The notes under the pieces: generated by a model
The model's input: only the letters and a program-made list of their open reading frames with translations
What the model was told of the DNA's origin: nothing
The model's database searches: none
Shown: in pieces, positions 8,664-15,514 of the stretch
Position numbering within the stretch: the first letter of the stretch is position 1
Layout: the number at the start of each line of letters is the position of its first letter
IMG/VR virus record: IMGVR_UViG_3300023184_000481
Coordinates: 1-25,331 of that record
Reading direction: 5' to 3' (one strand)
DNA: 25,331 bases
DNA from: a virus
Translations under genes and position numbers: made by a program

Positions 8664-9905
8664 TTACTTATTGCCTCGAACGTAGCCAAGAAGTTTGCCC
8701 GATTTGTCTTTCATCTCCCAACCCTTTGCAGTCTTTACACCGATTGAAGCTCCAGGCGGTGCACCTTTCACCTCGGCAATTGACGGAGCTTTTTCTTCAG
8801 CGTCACCCACTTTAGGTGCGGCGTCTGTCTTGGCCGCAGGCGCAGCCTCTGACATCTTGCCAGTCAGTCTTTCTTGAGCTCGCTGTCTCTTTTCTGTTTC
8901 AGACAACTTCTTAAACGTAGAGCTCTCTTCTTCCATCTTGGCGATGGTCCTAGCAACTTCTTTGTTAAACGCCGCGCTTTGCATAGGCTTGCCGTCTGCC
9001 TCCAGCAGGGGCTTGCTTGTGCCGTCGCTCATGATCAAAACCATGTTGCCATTGGAATCTTCTTTGGTACTCTGAACGCGAGGAGCCTTTGCACCGCCAG
9101 CATCTTTGGCTTTGACAGCCTGGGCATTGTTCTCATTGATTTGAGATTTGCCCAAGGGTGTAGTTGAACTGTCGCCAGTAAAGACGTTGAGCTTCTCGCC
9201 GCCTTCAACCTTCATGCGCTCTTTGGCCAAGGACGCGCCAACGGCTTCGCTGCCAGCACCTGGCTTAATGTTGCCAGCCAATACGCCTTCACCAACGCCA
9301 GTTTGTAATCCTTGCTGACGACCTTTCATTACATCGTCGTAATGACCACCCAAGGCATAAGACTCTTGAAGGTCGCCCAGCTTTTTCATCTTGGCCTTGT
9401 ACTCAGCCTCAAAGCCCGGAGGCACATCCATCTTTGTTTCGGCAGATACCTGCTCTGCTGTTTGGCCTTGATACGCGCCCATGCCAGGCGCGGCCTGGGT
9501 AGTGACTTTTTGCAAGAACGCGCTTTTGTCGCCAGTCTTTAGTGAGTTGTAAAACCTGGTGTACTCAGGGACTGTCATATCCATCTTGGCCGCAGCCCAC
9601 ACTTCTTGACTGCCGCCTGGCTTGATGTCTTCCATGTTGATGCCGCCGCCTTTGCCGCCGCTGGAGCTACCGCTCTTACCGCCGCCAGCGTCCAGCTTCA
9701 TTTCAAGCAGTTCGCGCTTCAGATCGTTATTCTCTGTGCGCGCGTCTTGACGATCTTGCAGCCTGGCCATCCACTCTTCTTTTCGCGCGGCTATGCGCGC
9801 GTCACGGTCGGCCTCATCCCCGATGCTTTTGAACATCAGGTTTCCGATGTTTGCGCCAAAGCCGCTGATGGCCTGGCCAACATTGCTCATTACAAGTCCG
9901 GCCAT
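8664..9905 (-). CDS. Probable internal virion / ejection-associated protein
   Basis: A 413-aa hydrophilic protein of unknown family. A short N-terminal segment rich in Gly, Ala and Ser (residues 1-30) is followed by a strongly charged helix at about 30-70, probably a coiled coil (DEADRDARIAARKEEW and following), then a Gly/Ser/Lys-rich linker at about 73-92. The rest is Lys- and Ala-rich and looks loosely structured. The last 30 residues (GVKTAKGWEMKDKSGKLLGY) resemble a small tail motif that I have seen at the ends of other phage ejection-type proteins; this is from memory. A good ribosome site (GGGAG) overlaps the end of the preceding gene, two bases away, and the giant polyvalent gene follows after three bases. 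The place between putative internal proteins and a polyvalent protein suggests a virion or ejection role; the exact function is unknown. Confidence 0.7.
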   Translation of the reverse strand: MAGLVMSNVGQAISGFGANIGNLMFKSIGDEADRDARIAARKEEWMARLQDRQDARTENNDLKRELLEMKLDAGGGKSGSSSGGKGGGINMEDIKPGGSQEVWAAAKMDMTVPEYTRFYNSLKTGDKSAFLQKVTTQAAPGMGAYQGQTAEQVSAETKMDVPPGFEAEYKAKMKKLGDLQESYALGGHYDDVMKGRQQGLQTGVGEGVLAGNIKPGAGSEAVGASLAKERMKVEGGEKLNVFTGDSSTTPLGKSQINENNAQAVKAKDAGGAKAPRVQSTKEDSNGNMVLIMSDGTSKPLLEADGKPMQSAAFNKEVARTIAKMEEESSTFKKLSETEKRQRAQERLTGKMSEAAPAAKTDAAPKVGDAEEKAPSIAEVKGAPPGASIGVKTAKGWEMKDKSGKLLGYVRGNK

Positions 9906-9907
9906 GA

Positions 9908-10357
9908 TTAAGCTCCCTGCTGTTGCTCAAACACCTTCGGATCAATCTTATCCATAGACTGCTGGAGCTGAGATGTGTCCACGCCATTTTCGCCAAGATA
10001 GCGCAACAGCATTTGTTTAAAAGCGTCTGCCGCATCTTTTGGCGTGATGCCCAGCTTCAGGGCTTCGGCAATGTCAACAACTTCTTTCAGAATTGCCATA
10101 CCCAACAACGCAATCAATTCACGCGGCACTTGGCCTTGTGTCTTTTCATCGACTGTGGTGGTGAGGTCATAGGCAATGTTGGACAAAGCGTCTACCTTGT
10201 CTTGGCCAGAGCTTAATTGTTTAGCCACATCGTCGGCTGCGTCTTTTTCATACAAAACGCTCATGGCAAATTTCAACGCCTGAACAAAGGCCGGATTGTT
10301 TTCATCCACGCCTTCAGGTTCTGGCGCACTCATCTTTTGTTTAATTAGTCCAGCCAT
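9908..10357 (-). CDS. Small helical phage protein, probable virion component
   Basis: A 149-aa acidic, helix-rich protein with no family that I recognise. A stretch at about 80-95 (PRELIALLGMAILKEVV) is amphipathic to hydrophobic but not a clear membrane span, and the C-terminus is rich in Gln and Asp (residues 128-149). The ATG at 10357 has a good ribosome site (AAAGGAATTACC) right after the stop of the previous gene. It overlaps no other gene and sits in the ejection-protein block, directly before the 413-aa protein, so a structural or scaffold-like role inside the capsid is the simplest guess. There is no catalytic signature. Confidence 0.65.
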   Translation of the reverse strand: MAGLIKQKMSAPEPEGVDENNPAFVQALKFAMSVLYEKDAADDVAKQLSSGQDKVDALSNIAYDLTTTVDEKTQGQVPRELIALLGMAILKEVVDIAEALKLGITPKDAADAFKQMLLRYLGENGVDTSQLQQSMDKIDPKVFEQQQGA

Positions 10358-10367
10358 GGTAATTCCT

Positions 10368-11417
10368 TTAGGCGGTTGTGGGGGTCATGTATTTTGCAGC
10401 CAAGCCGGTTTGCGCGGGCGCATACGCTTGGGTCGCGCGTGCGCGAGCCTCAGCATACGGGTCCCAAGCCTGGTTTTGAGATTGATAGATTGGTTCTTGC
10501 GCGTTAGGGTCCCACAGCTGAGAACCCACGTTGGTGTTGTAACGAGAGCGGGCTTCCTCAGCCATGCGCTGTTCGTATTCGCGCTGTTCTCTCAATGCTT
10601 TCTCTTGAGCTTGGCCTTGAATGTAAGCACCGCCAACTTGCATGCCCCCGCTGATCAAAGCAGGCGCGGTGTATGGGCTGTTCCAAATACTGCTCATCAC
10701 TCCAGGTGAATAGGGGGTGTACAGCGAGTTGGCATAATTAACGCCGTTTATACCGGTGCCGCTTGTGTATCCAGCACTTTGGTAAACCCCGGTTGGCGCA
10801 GTAACACCGCCACTTGATACATTTGAACCTAAAGAGTACTGATTGGTTGGGGTGCTAAGGTCCGTTATAAATCGACTATCGTTTGCCCCCTTAGCTATGA
10901 CATCGCCCGAAGAAGCTGGATTAAGCGGCGCAGTTTCAACCGAAGCCCCTGAATTTACTGGGGCTGTAACAGATTCGGGAGCCACCGAAGCTGGCGCGTT
11001 TGCACCTTCAGCCAACGACACAGTCGGCTGACTTAAAGCAGCCGCATATCCAGGGCTGGTTGCCGCGCCAGCCTGAGCGGCAGTTGACCAAGAGCTTCCA
11101 AGCGTAGAACCAGCTTCAGCAAAGTTACCGGCCATGGCGGAGGTCCAAGCACTGGAGAGGCTGGATGCCGCACTCGACACTCCAGCCCCCATCCCCGTAA
11201 AGAACGATCCTCCCCCTGCGGCAGAACTGTAGCCGCCTGCTATGGCGGCCCCTCCAAAGTAAATTGCACCGGCAATCAGAATCGCTTTGCCAATGTTTGA
11301 GCTGCCAATGTCTTTAACAACGCGGCCTATGCCGTTGCCAACATCTTTAACAAGATTGACCGCGCCCTTAAGGACGCCGCCGATAGCGTTACCAACGCCT
11401 GAAACTGCTTTACTCAT
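10368..11417 (-). CDS. Probable internal virion protein with hydrophobic N-terminus
   Basis: A 349-aa protein. Residues 1-40 form a Gly/Val/Lys amphipathic repeat (SKAVSGVGNAIGGVLKGAV and onward), followed by a hydrophobic span at about 43-63 (GKAILIAGAIYFGGAAIAGG) that could insert in a membrane. A low-complexity Ala/Ser/Gly middle follows, and near 265-295 a charged helix (QAQEKALREQREYEQRMAEE) that may be a coiled coil. Tyr- and Pro-rich segments end the protein. This layout of a membrane-active N-terminus, disordered centre and coiled coil is common in phage ejection or pilot proteins, but I recognise no named family. It overlaps the preceding GNAT gene by ATGA, so the two are probably translationally coupled. 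Confidence 0.7.
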   Translation of the reverse strand: MSKAVSGVGNAIGGVLKGAVNLVKDVGNGIGRVVKDIGSSNIGKAILIAGAIYFGGAAIAGGYSSAAGGGSFFTGMGAGVSSAASSLSSAWTSAMAGNFAEAGSTLGSSWSTAAQAGAATSPGYAAALSQPTVSLAEGANAPASVAPESVTAPVNSGASVETAPLNPASSGDVIAKGANDSRFITDLSTPTNQYSLGSNVSSGGVTAPTGVYQSAGYTSGTGINGVNYANSLYTPYSPGVMSSIWNSPYTAPALISGGMQVGGAYIQGQAQEKALREQREYEQRMAEEARSRYNTNVGSQLWDPNAQEPIYQSQNQAWDPYAEARARATQAYAPAQTGLAAKYMTPTTA

Positions 11418-11860
11418 ATTGATACCTCTCGAACGTAAGTTAAGTTGAGAGACTCTCGCGAGAACCCAACGCGTTTGAAAAACTTCACCAGGCGCACATC
11501 TACACCTGGCTCCAATGAAATGATGGCCAACTTAATGCCTGATCTGCTCTTGACCCACTTGGCAAACTCGCGGATCAACTGAATGCCCGCGCCTTTGACG
11601 GTGGTGTAGAACAGCAAAACTGAACACTGCATGCGCTCAAACCAAAAACTCTTTTGAACACATGCAGCAAACGCGGCAACGATCTTGCCGTCTTCGTCTT
11701 CGGCAACCCATGCAAAGTGCGCCGGGTTTAACAAAACTTTGCCCGTCGTTTCCATTGCTTCCCTGTCGATCTTGACTGGCAGCGGATCGTTTGACACAGA
11801 GATAATGGCCAGCTCGATGACAGCTGGAAGGTCTTGTAGTTTGGCTTTTCGATAGATCAT
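11414..11860 (-). CDS. GNAT-family N-acetyltransferase
   Basis: A 148-aa protein with the GNAT layout. It opens with an N-terminal RKAKLQDLPAVIEL helix; the strands FAWVAEDEDGKIVAAFAAC (about 49-67) and MQCSVLLFYTTVKGAG (about 77-92) lead into the acetyl-CoA pyrophosphate loop. The loop reads KGAG at 89-92, without the usual Arg or Gln two residues before the first Gly of the R-x-x-G-x-G pattern. The C-terminal part (VRLVKFFKRVGF, about 122-133) matches the usual family ending. Family members acetylate amines on proteins, small molecules or tRNA; the substrate here is unknown. ATGA overlaps link it to the genes on both sides, so it is made together with ejection proteins. A modifier of a virion protein or a host target is possible. 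Confidence 0.85.
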   Translation of the reverse strand: MIYRKAKLQDLPAVIELAIISVSNDPLPVKIDREAMETTGKVLLNPAHFAWVAEDEDGKIVAAFAACVQKSFWFERMQCSVLLFYTTVKGAGIQLIREFAKWVKSRSGIKLAIISLEPGVDVRLVKFFKRVGFSRESLNLTYVREVSI

Positions 11861-12864
11861 TTGGGTTGTGTGATGGGCGGAATGGCTGCACTATAAAACT
11901 TATTTGCCCAGTCTACTTGCGCATTTGCATAGGTGATCAGGTTAGTGATGGCTGCCTTTTTGGTATCCGCCGTCATCGTGCCATCGGACATGATCGCATT
12001 GACCCCGGACATGGTGGTGTTGGATATATTGGCCGCAAACGCGGTTGGGATGTTTTGCAAGTCGGCCTTGGCTTTAAACCCAATCTGCTCCAAGGCAGCC
12101 GCTTGCTGGTCATCTTGCAAAGCTGTTTTCTGTGCCCGGTCAAGAGCAGCTTGCTGGCTGACAAAAGTCTCTTGACCCGTTTGCAACGCTGTTTGTTGAG
12201 CTCGGTCCAGACCGGCTTGAGCGCCAGCAAAGTCTTGTTGCGCTTTTTGCAAGGCCGCTTGAGCCGTGATGCTTTTGTCGGTAAGGGCGACTTGTTGTGC
12301 GCGGTCCAACGCGGATTGGGCACCGGTAAATGTCTGTTGTGCAACTTGCAGCTTGGATTGCTGTTCGCGTTCCAGGCCAGCTTGGCCAGCGGTAAATCCT
12401 TGTTGACTGGCCAACTGTTCGGCCTGGAATGTCTGGGCACCTTTTTGCAAGCCAAACGTGTTTTGCTGACCGACGTTGAATTGACCGCCGGTGTTGGCCG
12501 CTTGCTGATTGGTCAAGCCCTGGTTAAAGTAAGTGTTGGCATCAGCTGCTGCAATTGGTGTGGCCTTCTCCAACATGGCCGAGACGCCTGCGCCTTGGGC
12601 CATAGAGCTGTTTAAAAGTCCCCGTGCTGCCATACCCTGCTTGGCTTGCGCGCGGGCCTGCTGCATGAGCGGGCTGTCCTCAGAGATGATGCGCTGCAAT
12701 TGGCCAGACGTGGTGTCCTGTGCGGCGTTTACTTGGCGCTGCACCGGGTCAAACTGGGCAGCAGTGGTGTCTGTCCCAGGCGTGAGCGTGCCGCCTGTGG
12801 TGCCGGACGCGTTGGTCGTGGCTGCCCCGGTCTGAATGTCAAAGGGATTTGCTGCTGTTGCCAT
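11857..12864 (-). CDS. Hendecad-repeat coiled-coil protein, probable virion component
   Basis: A 335-aa Gln/Ala/Thr-rich protein. From about residue 150 to 255 it carries 22-residue units built from 11-residue (hendecad) repeats; typical units read FTGAQSALDRAQQVAL, FAGAQAGLDRAQQTAL and FVSQQAALDRAQKTAL, with one 11-residue half unit in the middle. Hendecads predict a long, nearly straight coiled coil. The N-terminal 90 residues are low complexity; residues 265-335 are helical with no motif that I recognise. It opens a new gene group after the lysis cassette: its ribosome site GGAG follows the T-run of a terminator directly, five bases before ATG 12864. By position and composition it is likely an internal or tail protein; no enzyme signature is visible. 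Confidence 0.7.
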   Translation of the reverse strand: MATAANPFDIQTGAATTNASGTTGGTLTPGTDTTAAQFDPVQRQVNAAQDTTSGQLQRIISEDSPLMQQARAQAKQGMAARGLLNSSMAQGAGVSAMLEKATPIAAADANTYFNQGLTNQQAANTGGQFNVGQQNTFGLQKGAQTFQAEQLASQQGFTAGQAGLEREQQSKLQVAQQTFTGAQSALDRAQQVALTDKSITAQAALQKAQQDFAGAQAGLDRAQQTALQTGQETFVSQQAALDRAQKTALQDDQQAAALEQIGFKAKADLQNIPTAFAANISNTTMSGVNAIMSDGTMTADTKKAAITNLITYANAQVDWANKFYSAAIPPITQPK

Positions 12865-12873
12865 GTAAGCTCC

Positions 12874-12902
12874 AAAAGAAAAAGCCGCTAAGAAGCGGCT
12901 TT
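12874..12902 (-). terminator. Intrinsic terminator after the lysis cassette
   Basis: On the minus strand AAAGCCGCT, loop TCTT and AGCGGCTTT form a nine-base-pair stem (12902 to 12881) followed by TTCTTTT (12880-12874). It lies 55 bases after the endolysin stop. The T-run touches the Shine-Dalgarno sequence of the next gene, so there is no room for a promoter between them, which suggests that it reduces rather than stops transcription into the next genes. Confidence 0.8.
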
Positions 12903-12957
12903 CTGCGGACGTGAGGTCCCTACAACGATTTTATGCCATAGGGATGGTGGGCGCAAG

Positions 12958-13422
12958 TTACGCTTGCAATCCTGGTAAATACTGAGTCTTGCCAGCTACC
13001 TTGACTGCGGTCAGCTCTTGCTTTTTCAGATTGTCTGGGTCATACGAAGCGTGAACCCAGCCGCTGTCGGGTATACCCTGTGTATAAAACTCAAGGATCA
13101 ATTGCGTGTAATCGCAGTTGTCCATGATCCACTGTGCAAGATCAGCATTGGCCACGCCAGGAATTTCAATATCGGCTGCCTGGCCTTTGCAATGATCACT
13201 GGTCTTCGATCCTCCGACTGCGGCATTGGACTCAGGGCTGCGGTAGCCGCTATTCACGGTCACTGATTTGCCAAAGTGATCGCGCACGGGCTGAAGCACT
13301 TTTTCACACAGCAGTCGCAGGCTTTCGATTTCGGCTTCGCCGGGGGTGTTGTCCAGGCCCAGGCGTGTGGCCGTGTCTGACTTCGTGAGTTCTTTCAAGG
13401 TGAAGTTGGCTGATAAGTTCAT
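12958..13422 (-). CDS. Endolysin, peptidase M15 (L,D/D,D-peptidase type)
   Basis: A 154-aa protein with the M15 zinc-peptidase layout. SDHCKGQAAD supplies ligands H77 and D84, and WVHASY supplies H124; E111 in LILEF is the likely catalytic acid, and VNSGYRSPESN (about 56-66) is the usual substrate-pocket segment. These enzymes cut peptide bonds in peptidoglycan, and phages use them to open the host wall at the end of infection. There is no signal peptide, so it needs a holin to reach the wall. It overlaps the Rz stop by ATGA and is the last gene before a terminator. Length and motifs fit single-domain M15 endolysins of phages of Gram-negative bacteria. Confidence 0.93.
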   Translation of the reverse strand: MNLSANFTLKELTKSDTATRLGLDNTPGEAEIESLRLLCEKVLQPVRDHFGKSVTVNSGYRSPESNAAVGGSKTSDHCKGQAADIEIPGVANADLAQWIMDNCDYTQLILEFYTQGIPDSGWVHASYDPDNLKKQELTAVKVAGKTQYLPGLQA

Positions 13423-13889
13423 TTCATGTTCCTTAAGGTTTCGTAAGTTTGGATGCAGGTGTTGAGCTTGCGGATGGCTGCGTCTCCGTCGGCTGCGATC
13501 TGGAGAAGATCGGCAGCGACATTAGCCGATCCACCAGGTTCGGCTCCTGCTTCTCCGCTGTTACTTCCAGTGGCAGAGGCGGTATCTGAGGAGGGGCATA
13601 CGCTACCTTGGGTGGGGATTGACAGGCGCAAATTGCTAGTGGCAATATCAGCACGCAGCTTTGTCTCTTTAGTCTTTGCAACATTTTGAGATTTCCTCAG
13701 TGTTTCCGAATACGTTCGAGCAACTTCGCCCATGCGCTGCTCAGTCTGTCGAGCTTCAGCATTGAGACGAGCAACTTCAATTTGATTGCGATTTGATTCA
13801 TCATGTTTTCCTTTGTAATAGCCGCCACCAAAACTGGTGAGAACGGCGGTGATGATGCCTAGCAGCACCCAGGGGTTGAAGATACTCAT
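13419..13889 (-). CDS. Rz: i-spanin (Rz-like inner-membrane lysis protein)
   Basis: A 156-aa protein with an N-terminal membrane span (WVLLGIITAVLTSFGGGYY, about 7-25) and a charged periplasmic coiled coil (about 30-85), then Ser/Gly-rich sequence and a C-terminal helix with one Cys. This is the Rz layout: it spans the periplasm and, with the outer-membrane lipoprotein Rz1, fuses the two membranes in the last step of lysis. A lipoprotein frame with the Rz1 layout lies nested in the +1 frame of this gene, which strongly supports the call. ATGA overlaps join it to the two-helix membrane protein before it and to the endolysin after it. Confidence 0.9.
   Translation of the reverse strand: MSIFNPWVLLGIITAVLTSFGGGYYKGKHDESNRNQIEVARLNAEARQTEQRMGEVARTYSETLRKSQNVAKTKETKLRADIATSNLRLSIPTQGSVCPSSDTASATGSNSGEAGAEPGGSANVAADLLQIAADGDAAIRKLNTCIQTYETLRNMK
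13433..13684 (-). CDS. Rz1: o-spanin (Rz1-like outer-membrane lipoprotein), nested in Rz
   Basis: An 83-aa frame lies completely inside the Rz gene in the +1 frame. It starts MLQRLKRQSCVLILPLAICAC: basic residues, a hydrophobic core and a lipobox ICAC (mature Cys 21). The mature part is proline-rich (PPKVAYAPPQIPPLPLE), as in Rz1. Such lipoproteins sit in the outer membrane and bind the Rz coiled coil. The nested arrangement is the classic Rz/Rz1 overlap of lambda-like phages. The mature part is longer than that of lambda Rz1. Confidence 0.88.
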   Translation of the reverse strand: MLQRLKRQSCVLILPLAICACQSPPKVAYAPPQIPPLPLEVTAEKQEPNLVDRLMSLPIFSRSQPTETQPSASSTPASKLTKP

Positions 13890-14206
13890 GGCTTAGGTGG
13901 CTCATCGTTGTCGTTTGCCTCGGCCTTGGCAATGGCACTGGCCACCGCCTTAGAGCCTGAACGACCGGCAACGCCACCCAGCACGCCGGTGATGAACACC
14001 ATGATGGTGGAGATTTGCTGCGTGTACACCTTGTCGATGGGTGCCATGCCTGCCATAGGTTGGGTTACGAAGCTGACGCTGTAAAGAAACATGGCCACCG
14101 AACCTAAAAGAATCAGCATCAAAGCCGTGATCACGAACGCCCAAACACGGACTTCGATCTCTTCAACGCTTAGGCGTTGCTTTGAATTCATTACGACTGT
14201 TGGCAT
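13886..14206 (-). CDS. Two-helix membrane protein, holin candidate
   Basis: A 106-aa protein with two predicted membrane spans: VWAFVITALMLILLGSVAMF (about 21-40) and, after a short loop, ISTIMVFITGVLGGVAG (about 65-81). The C-terminal tail is charged (KAEANDNDEPPKP). This size and layout, just before Rz/Rz1 and the endolysin, fit a class II-type holin, which makes the lesions through which the endolysin leaves the cytoplasm. It starts in a TAATG overlap with the lipoprotein before it and ends in an ATGA overlap with Rz. I do not recognise the family; another membrane protein in this cassette could be the holin instead. Confidence 0.7.
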   Translation of the reverse strand: MPTVVMNSKQRLSVEEIEVRVWAFVITALMLILLGSVAMFLYSVSFVTQPMAGMAPIDKVYTQQISTIMVFITGVLGGVAGRSGSKAVASAIAKAEANDNDEPPKP

Positions 14207-14391
14207 TACTTCTTCTCCTGTTCAGGTTTAATAAGCTGTTCGGGGCAGGTGCCGGTGGCTGTGCAAATAGGGGGCTTGCATTCAGCGGTTGCCCAGTTCT
14301 TGGGGTCTTGGCATGGGTAGCGAAAACGCTCTTCGCATGCAGTTGCCAGCACCAACATAACCGACAAAATCCATATCTCAAAAATGTTCAC
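14206..14391 (-). CDS. Small lipoprotein, lysis-cassette member
   Basis: A 61-aa protein. I chose the GTG at 14391, because from there it reads NIFEIWILSVMLVLATAC: a short signal peptide with lipobox ATAC (mature Cys 19). A longer open frame upstream would put the signal peptide inside the protein. The mature part has four more cysteines (PCQDP, ECKPPIC, TGTC) and a charged tail. I recall similar Cys-rich phage lipoproteins near lysis genes but know no function. It overlaps the preceding single-span gene by 14 bases and the following holin candidate by TAATG. Confidence 0.72.
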   Translation of the reverse strand: MNIFEIWILSVMLVLATACEERFRYPCQDPKNWATAECKPPICTATGTCPEQLIKPEQEKK

Positions 14392-14608
14392 GTTTACTCC
14401 TTCGGTCAAACAGTGGGTTGTCAGAAAACTCAACTGGCTTTCGATTGTCGCGTTGTTGTTTTTCAATTTCGCGTCGAAGTTTCTGGACCTGTTCCAGTTG
14501 AACCTTGCTTTCGTGTTTCACTTCAAGGATGTCCAGGTACAGGAATGCAAGCAAGGGCAGCAAGAACGCTACGAGAATCACGGCAAGAACCCATCCCAGT
14601 ACACCCAT
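14378..14608 (-). CDS. Single-span membrane protein with charged coiled-coil tail
   Basis: A 76-aa protein starting at ATG 14608, which overlaps the stop of the preceding 233-aa gene as TAATG; a longer start at 14731 would overlap that gene by 124 bases and is unlikely. Residues 2-26 are a membrane span (GVLGWVLAVILVAFLLPLLAF), followed by a Lys/Glu/Gln-rich helix at about 29-56 with coiled-coil character and a basic C-terminus. The N-terminal span plus charged helix resembles a small i-spanin, but the basic tail could equally stay in the cytoplasm. Function unknown; it travels with lysis genes. Confidence 0.7.
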   Translation of the reverse strand: MGVLGWVLAVILVAFLLPLLAFLYLDILEVKHESKVQLEQVQKLRREIEKQQRDNRKPVEFSDNPLFDRRSKREHF

Positions 14609-15309
14609 TAAAGTATCCTCGCTTGTTTCAGCCACAGGAGCCACATCCACAGGTATCCGATAAGAGCCAAAGTCAGGAGGCTGGCTCCTATTTTTAGGTT
14701 GAGGTCCGCCTCTCTTTGCTGACGTTGCCATCGTTTCCTTTTCGCAATTGATTCTTGCGCCAGCCTGGCAGCCTCTTGTTCAGCACCAACAATTTCTCTC
14801 ATCTCGAACACCTTGGTGTACAGGGCCCCAAGCTCCGCCGGAGCGTTCCAGGTCATCGCCTCTCTTATGGTGACAACGAGCTGGTCCATCTGGTCTTGCG
14901 CCCTGACGCGCTTGATCGCGGCCTCCATGAGGTTGGCGCTTGGGTCGTACACGGTCCGAGACTTTTCCTCTTCCTCGCGTATGTGAGCCGCGAGCTGTTC
15001 CTGGATGTGGAAGAACTCGATGAGCCTGGCCACGACATCGTTCAAAATCTGCTGCTCATCGACGTCGACGAGTTTTTCTTTTTTCTTTGCCGCGACTTTA
15101 GTCGGGGTGACAGTCTTTGCCGGTGCCGGATTAAAGAACTGCACCAGCTTGGCAAAGAAGCCCTTGGCTTCCTTGCCGATCGCTATGACTTCGTCTGCTG
15201 TTTTCTTTACCTGGATGAACTGGGTTTTCGCCTCACGGTACAGGTCGCACCCAGCCTGGATTTGCTTAACTAGCCCGGCGGCAAGAAGGCACAGCGATAT
15301 GGGGTCCAC
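14608..15309 (-). CDS. C-terminally membrane-anchored helical protein
   Basis: A 233-aa protein starting at GTG 15309. It is mainly long charged helices, with a Pro- and Lys-rich linker at about 62-78 (NPAPAKTVTPTKVAAKKKEK), and ends with a membrane span at about 207-226 (IGASLLTLALIGYLWMWLLW) just before the C-terminus. No family is recognised. It sits at the start of the lysis cassette between two small membrane proteins. Its shape of a cytoplasmic helical body tail-anchored in the inner membrane would suit a regulator of lysis timing or superinfection, but no motif proves either. Confidence 0.7.
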   Translation of the reverse strand: MDPISLCLLAAGLVKQIQAGCDLYREAKTQFIQVKKTADEVIAIGKEAKGFFAKLVQFFNPAPAKTVTPTKVAAKKKEKLVDVDEQQILNDVVARLIEFFHIQEQLAAHIREEEEKSRTVYDPSANLMEAAIKRVRAQDQMDQLVVTIREAMTWNAPAELGALYTKVFEMREIVGAEQEAARLAQESIAKRKRWQRQQREADLNLKIGASLLTLALIGYLWMWLLWLKQARIL

Positions 15310-15313
15310 ATCG

Positions 15314-15511
15314 TTACAGCCCCAGGATTTTCTTTACGAAATCAGCAGCCACACCTGGGCCAAAGAGTACGGCAGCAATCACGATGTAGAGCTGTATCTC
15401 GATGGTGCGCATGCGAATCTTGCCCCGGTCCATGGCTTCTTCGATGTTGCGATACCGTTCAGTGCAAACAGCTTCATGCACAGCGAGTCTCGTTTCTGTA
15501 GTAGTTTCCAT
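15314..15511 (-). CDS. Small membrane protein, XhlA/holin-like
   Basis: A 65-aa protein: an amphipathic charged helix (residues 1-38: ETRLAVHEAVCTERYRNIEE and on) followed by one membrane span at about 39-56 (IQLYIVIAAVLFGPGVAA) and a short basic end. This layout resembles haemolysin XhlA-type holin partners. It starts three bases after the stop of the 47-aa gene and ends four bases before the next start. Role in lysis is inferred from size, topology and position. Confidence 0.65.
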   Translation of the reverse strand: METTTETRLAVHEAVCTERYRNIEEAMDRGKIRMRTIEIQLYIVIAAVLFGPGVAADFVKKILGL

Positions 15512-15514
15512 CGT

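Noticed and set aside
8664-10357. Two successive proteins both beginning MAGL
   Set aside because: The likeness ends after four residues; common start context, not evidence of duplication.
11866-12615. Plus-strand open frame of 249 residues
   Set aside because: It is antisense to the hendecad-repeat gene; its Leu/Cys/Gly-rich content is what the reverse of that repeat would give.
12903-12957. Possible minus-strand promoter (TTGCGC and CATAAAAT)
   Set aside because: It would lie before the terminator at 12902-12874 and so be stopped by it; the match is weak.
14392-14466. Longer start at 14466 for the small lipoprotein
   Set aside because: It would place 25 polar residues before the signal peptide; GTG 14391 gives a proper lipoprotein signal.
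14609-14731. Longer start at 14731 for the 76-aa membrane protein
   Set aside because: It would overlap the 233-aa gene by 124 bases; ATG 14608 gives a TAATG overlap like the other genes and puts the membrane span at the N-terminus.
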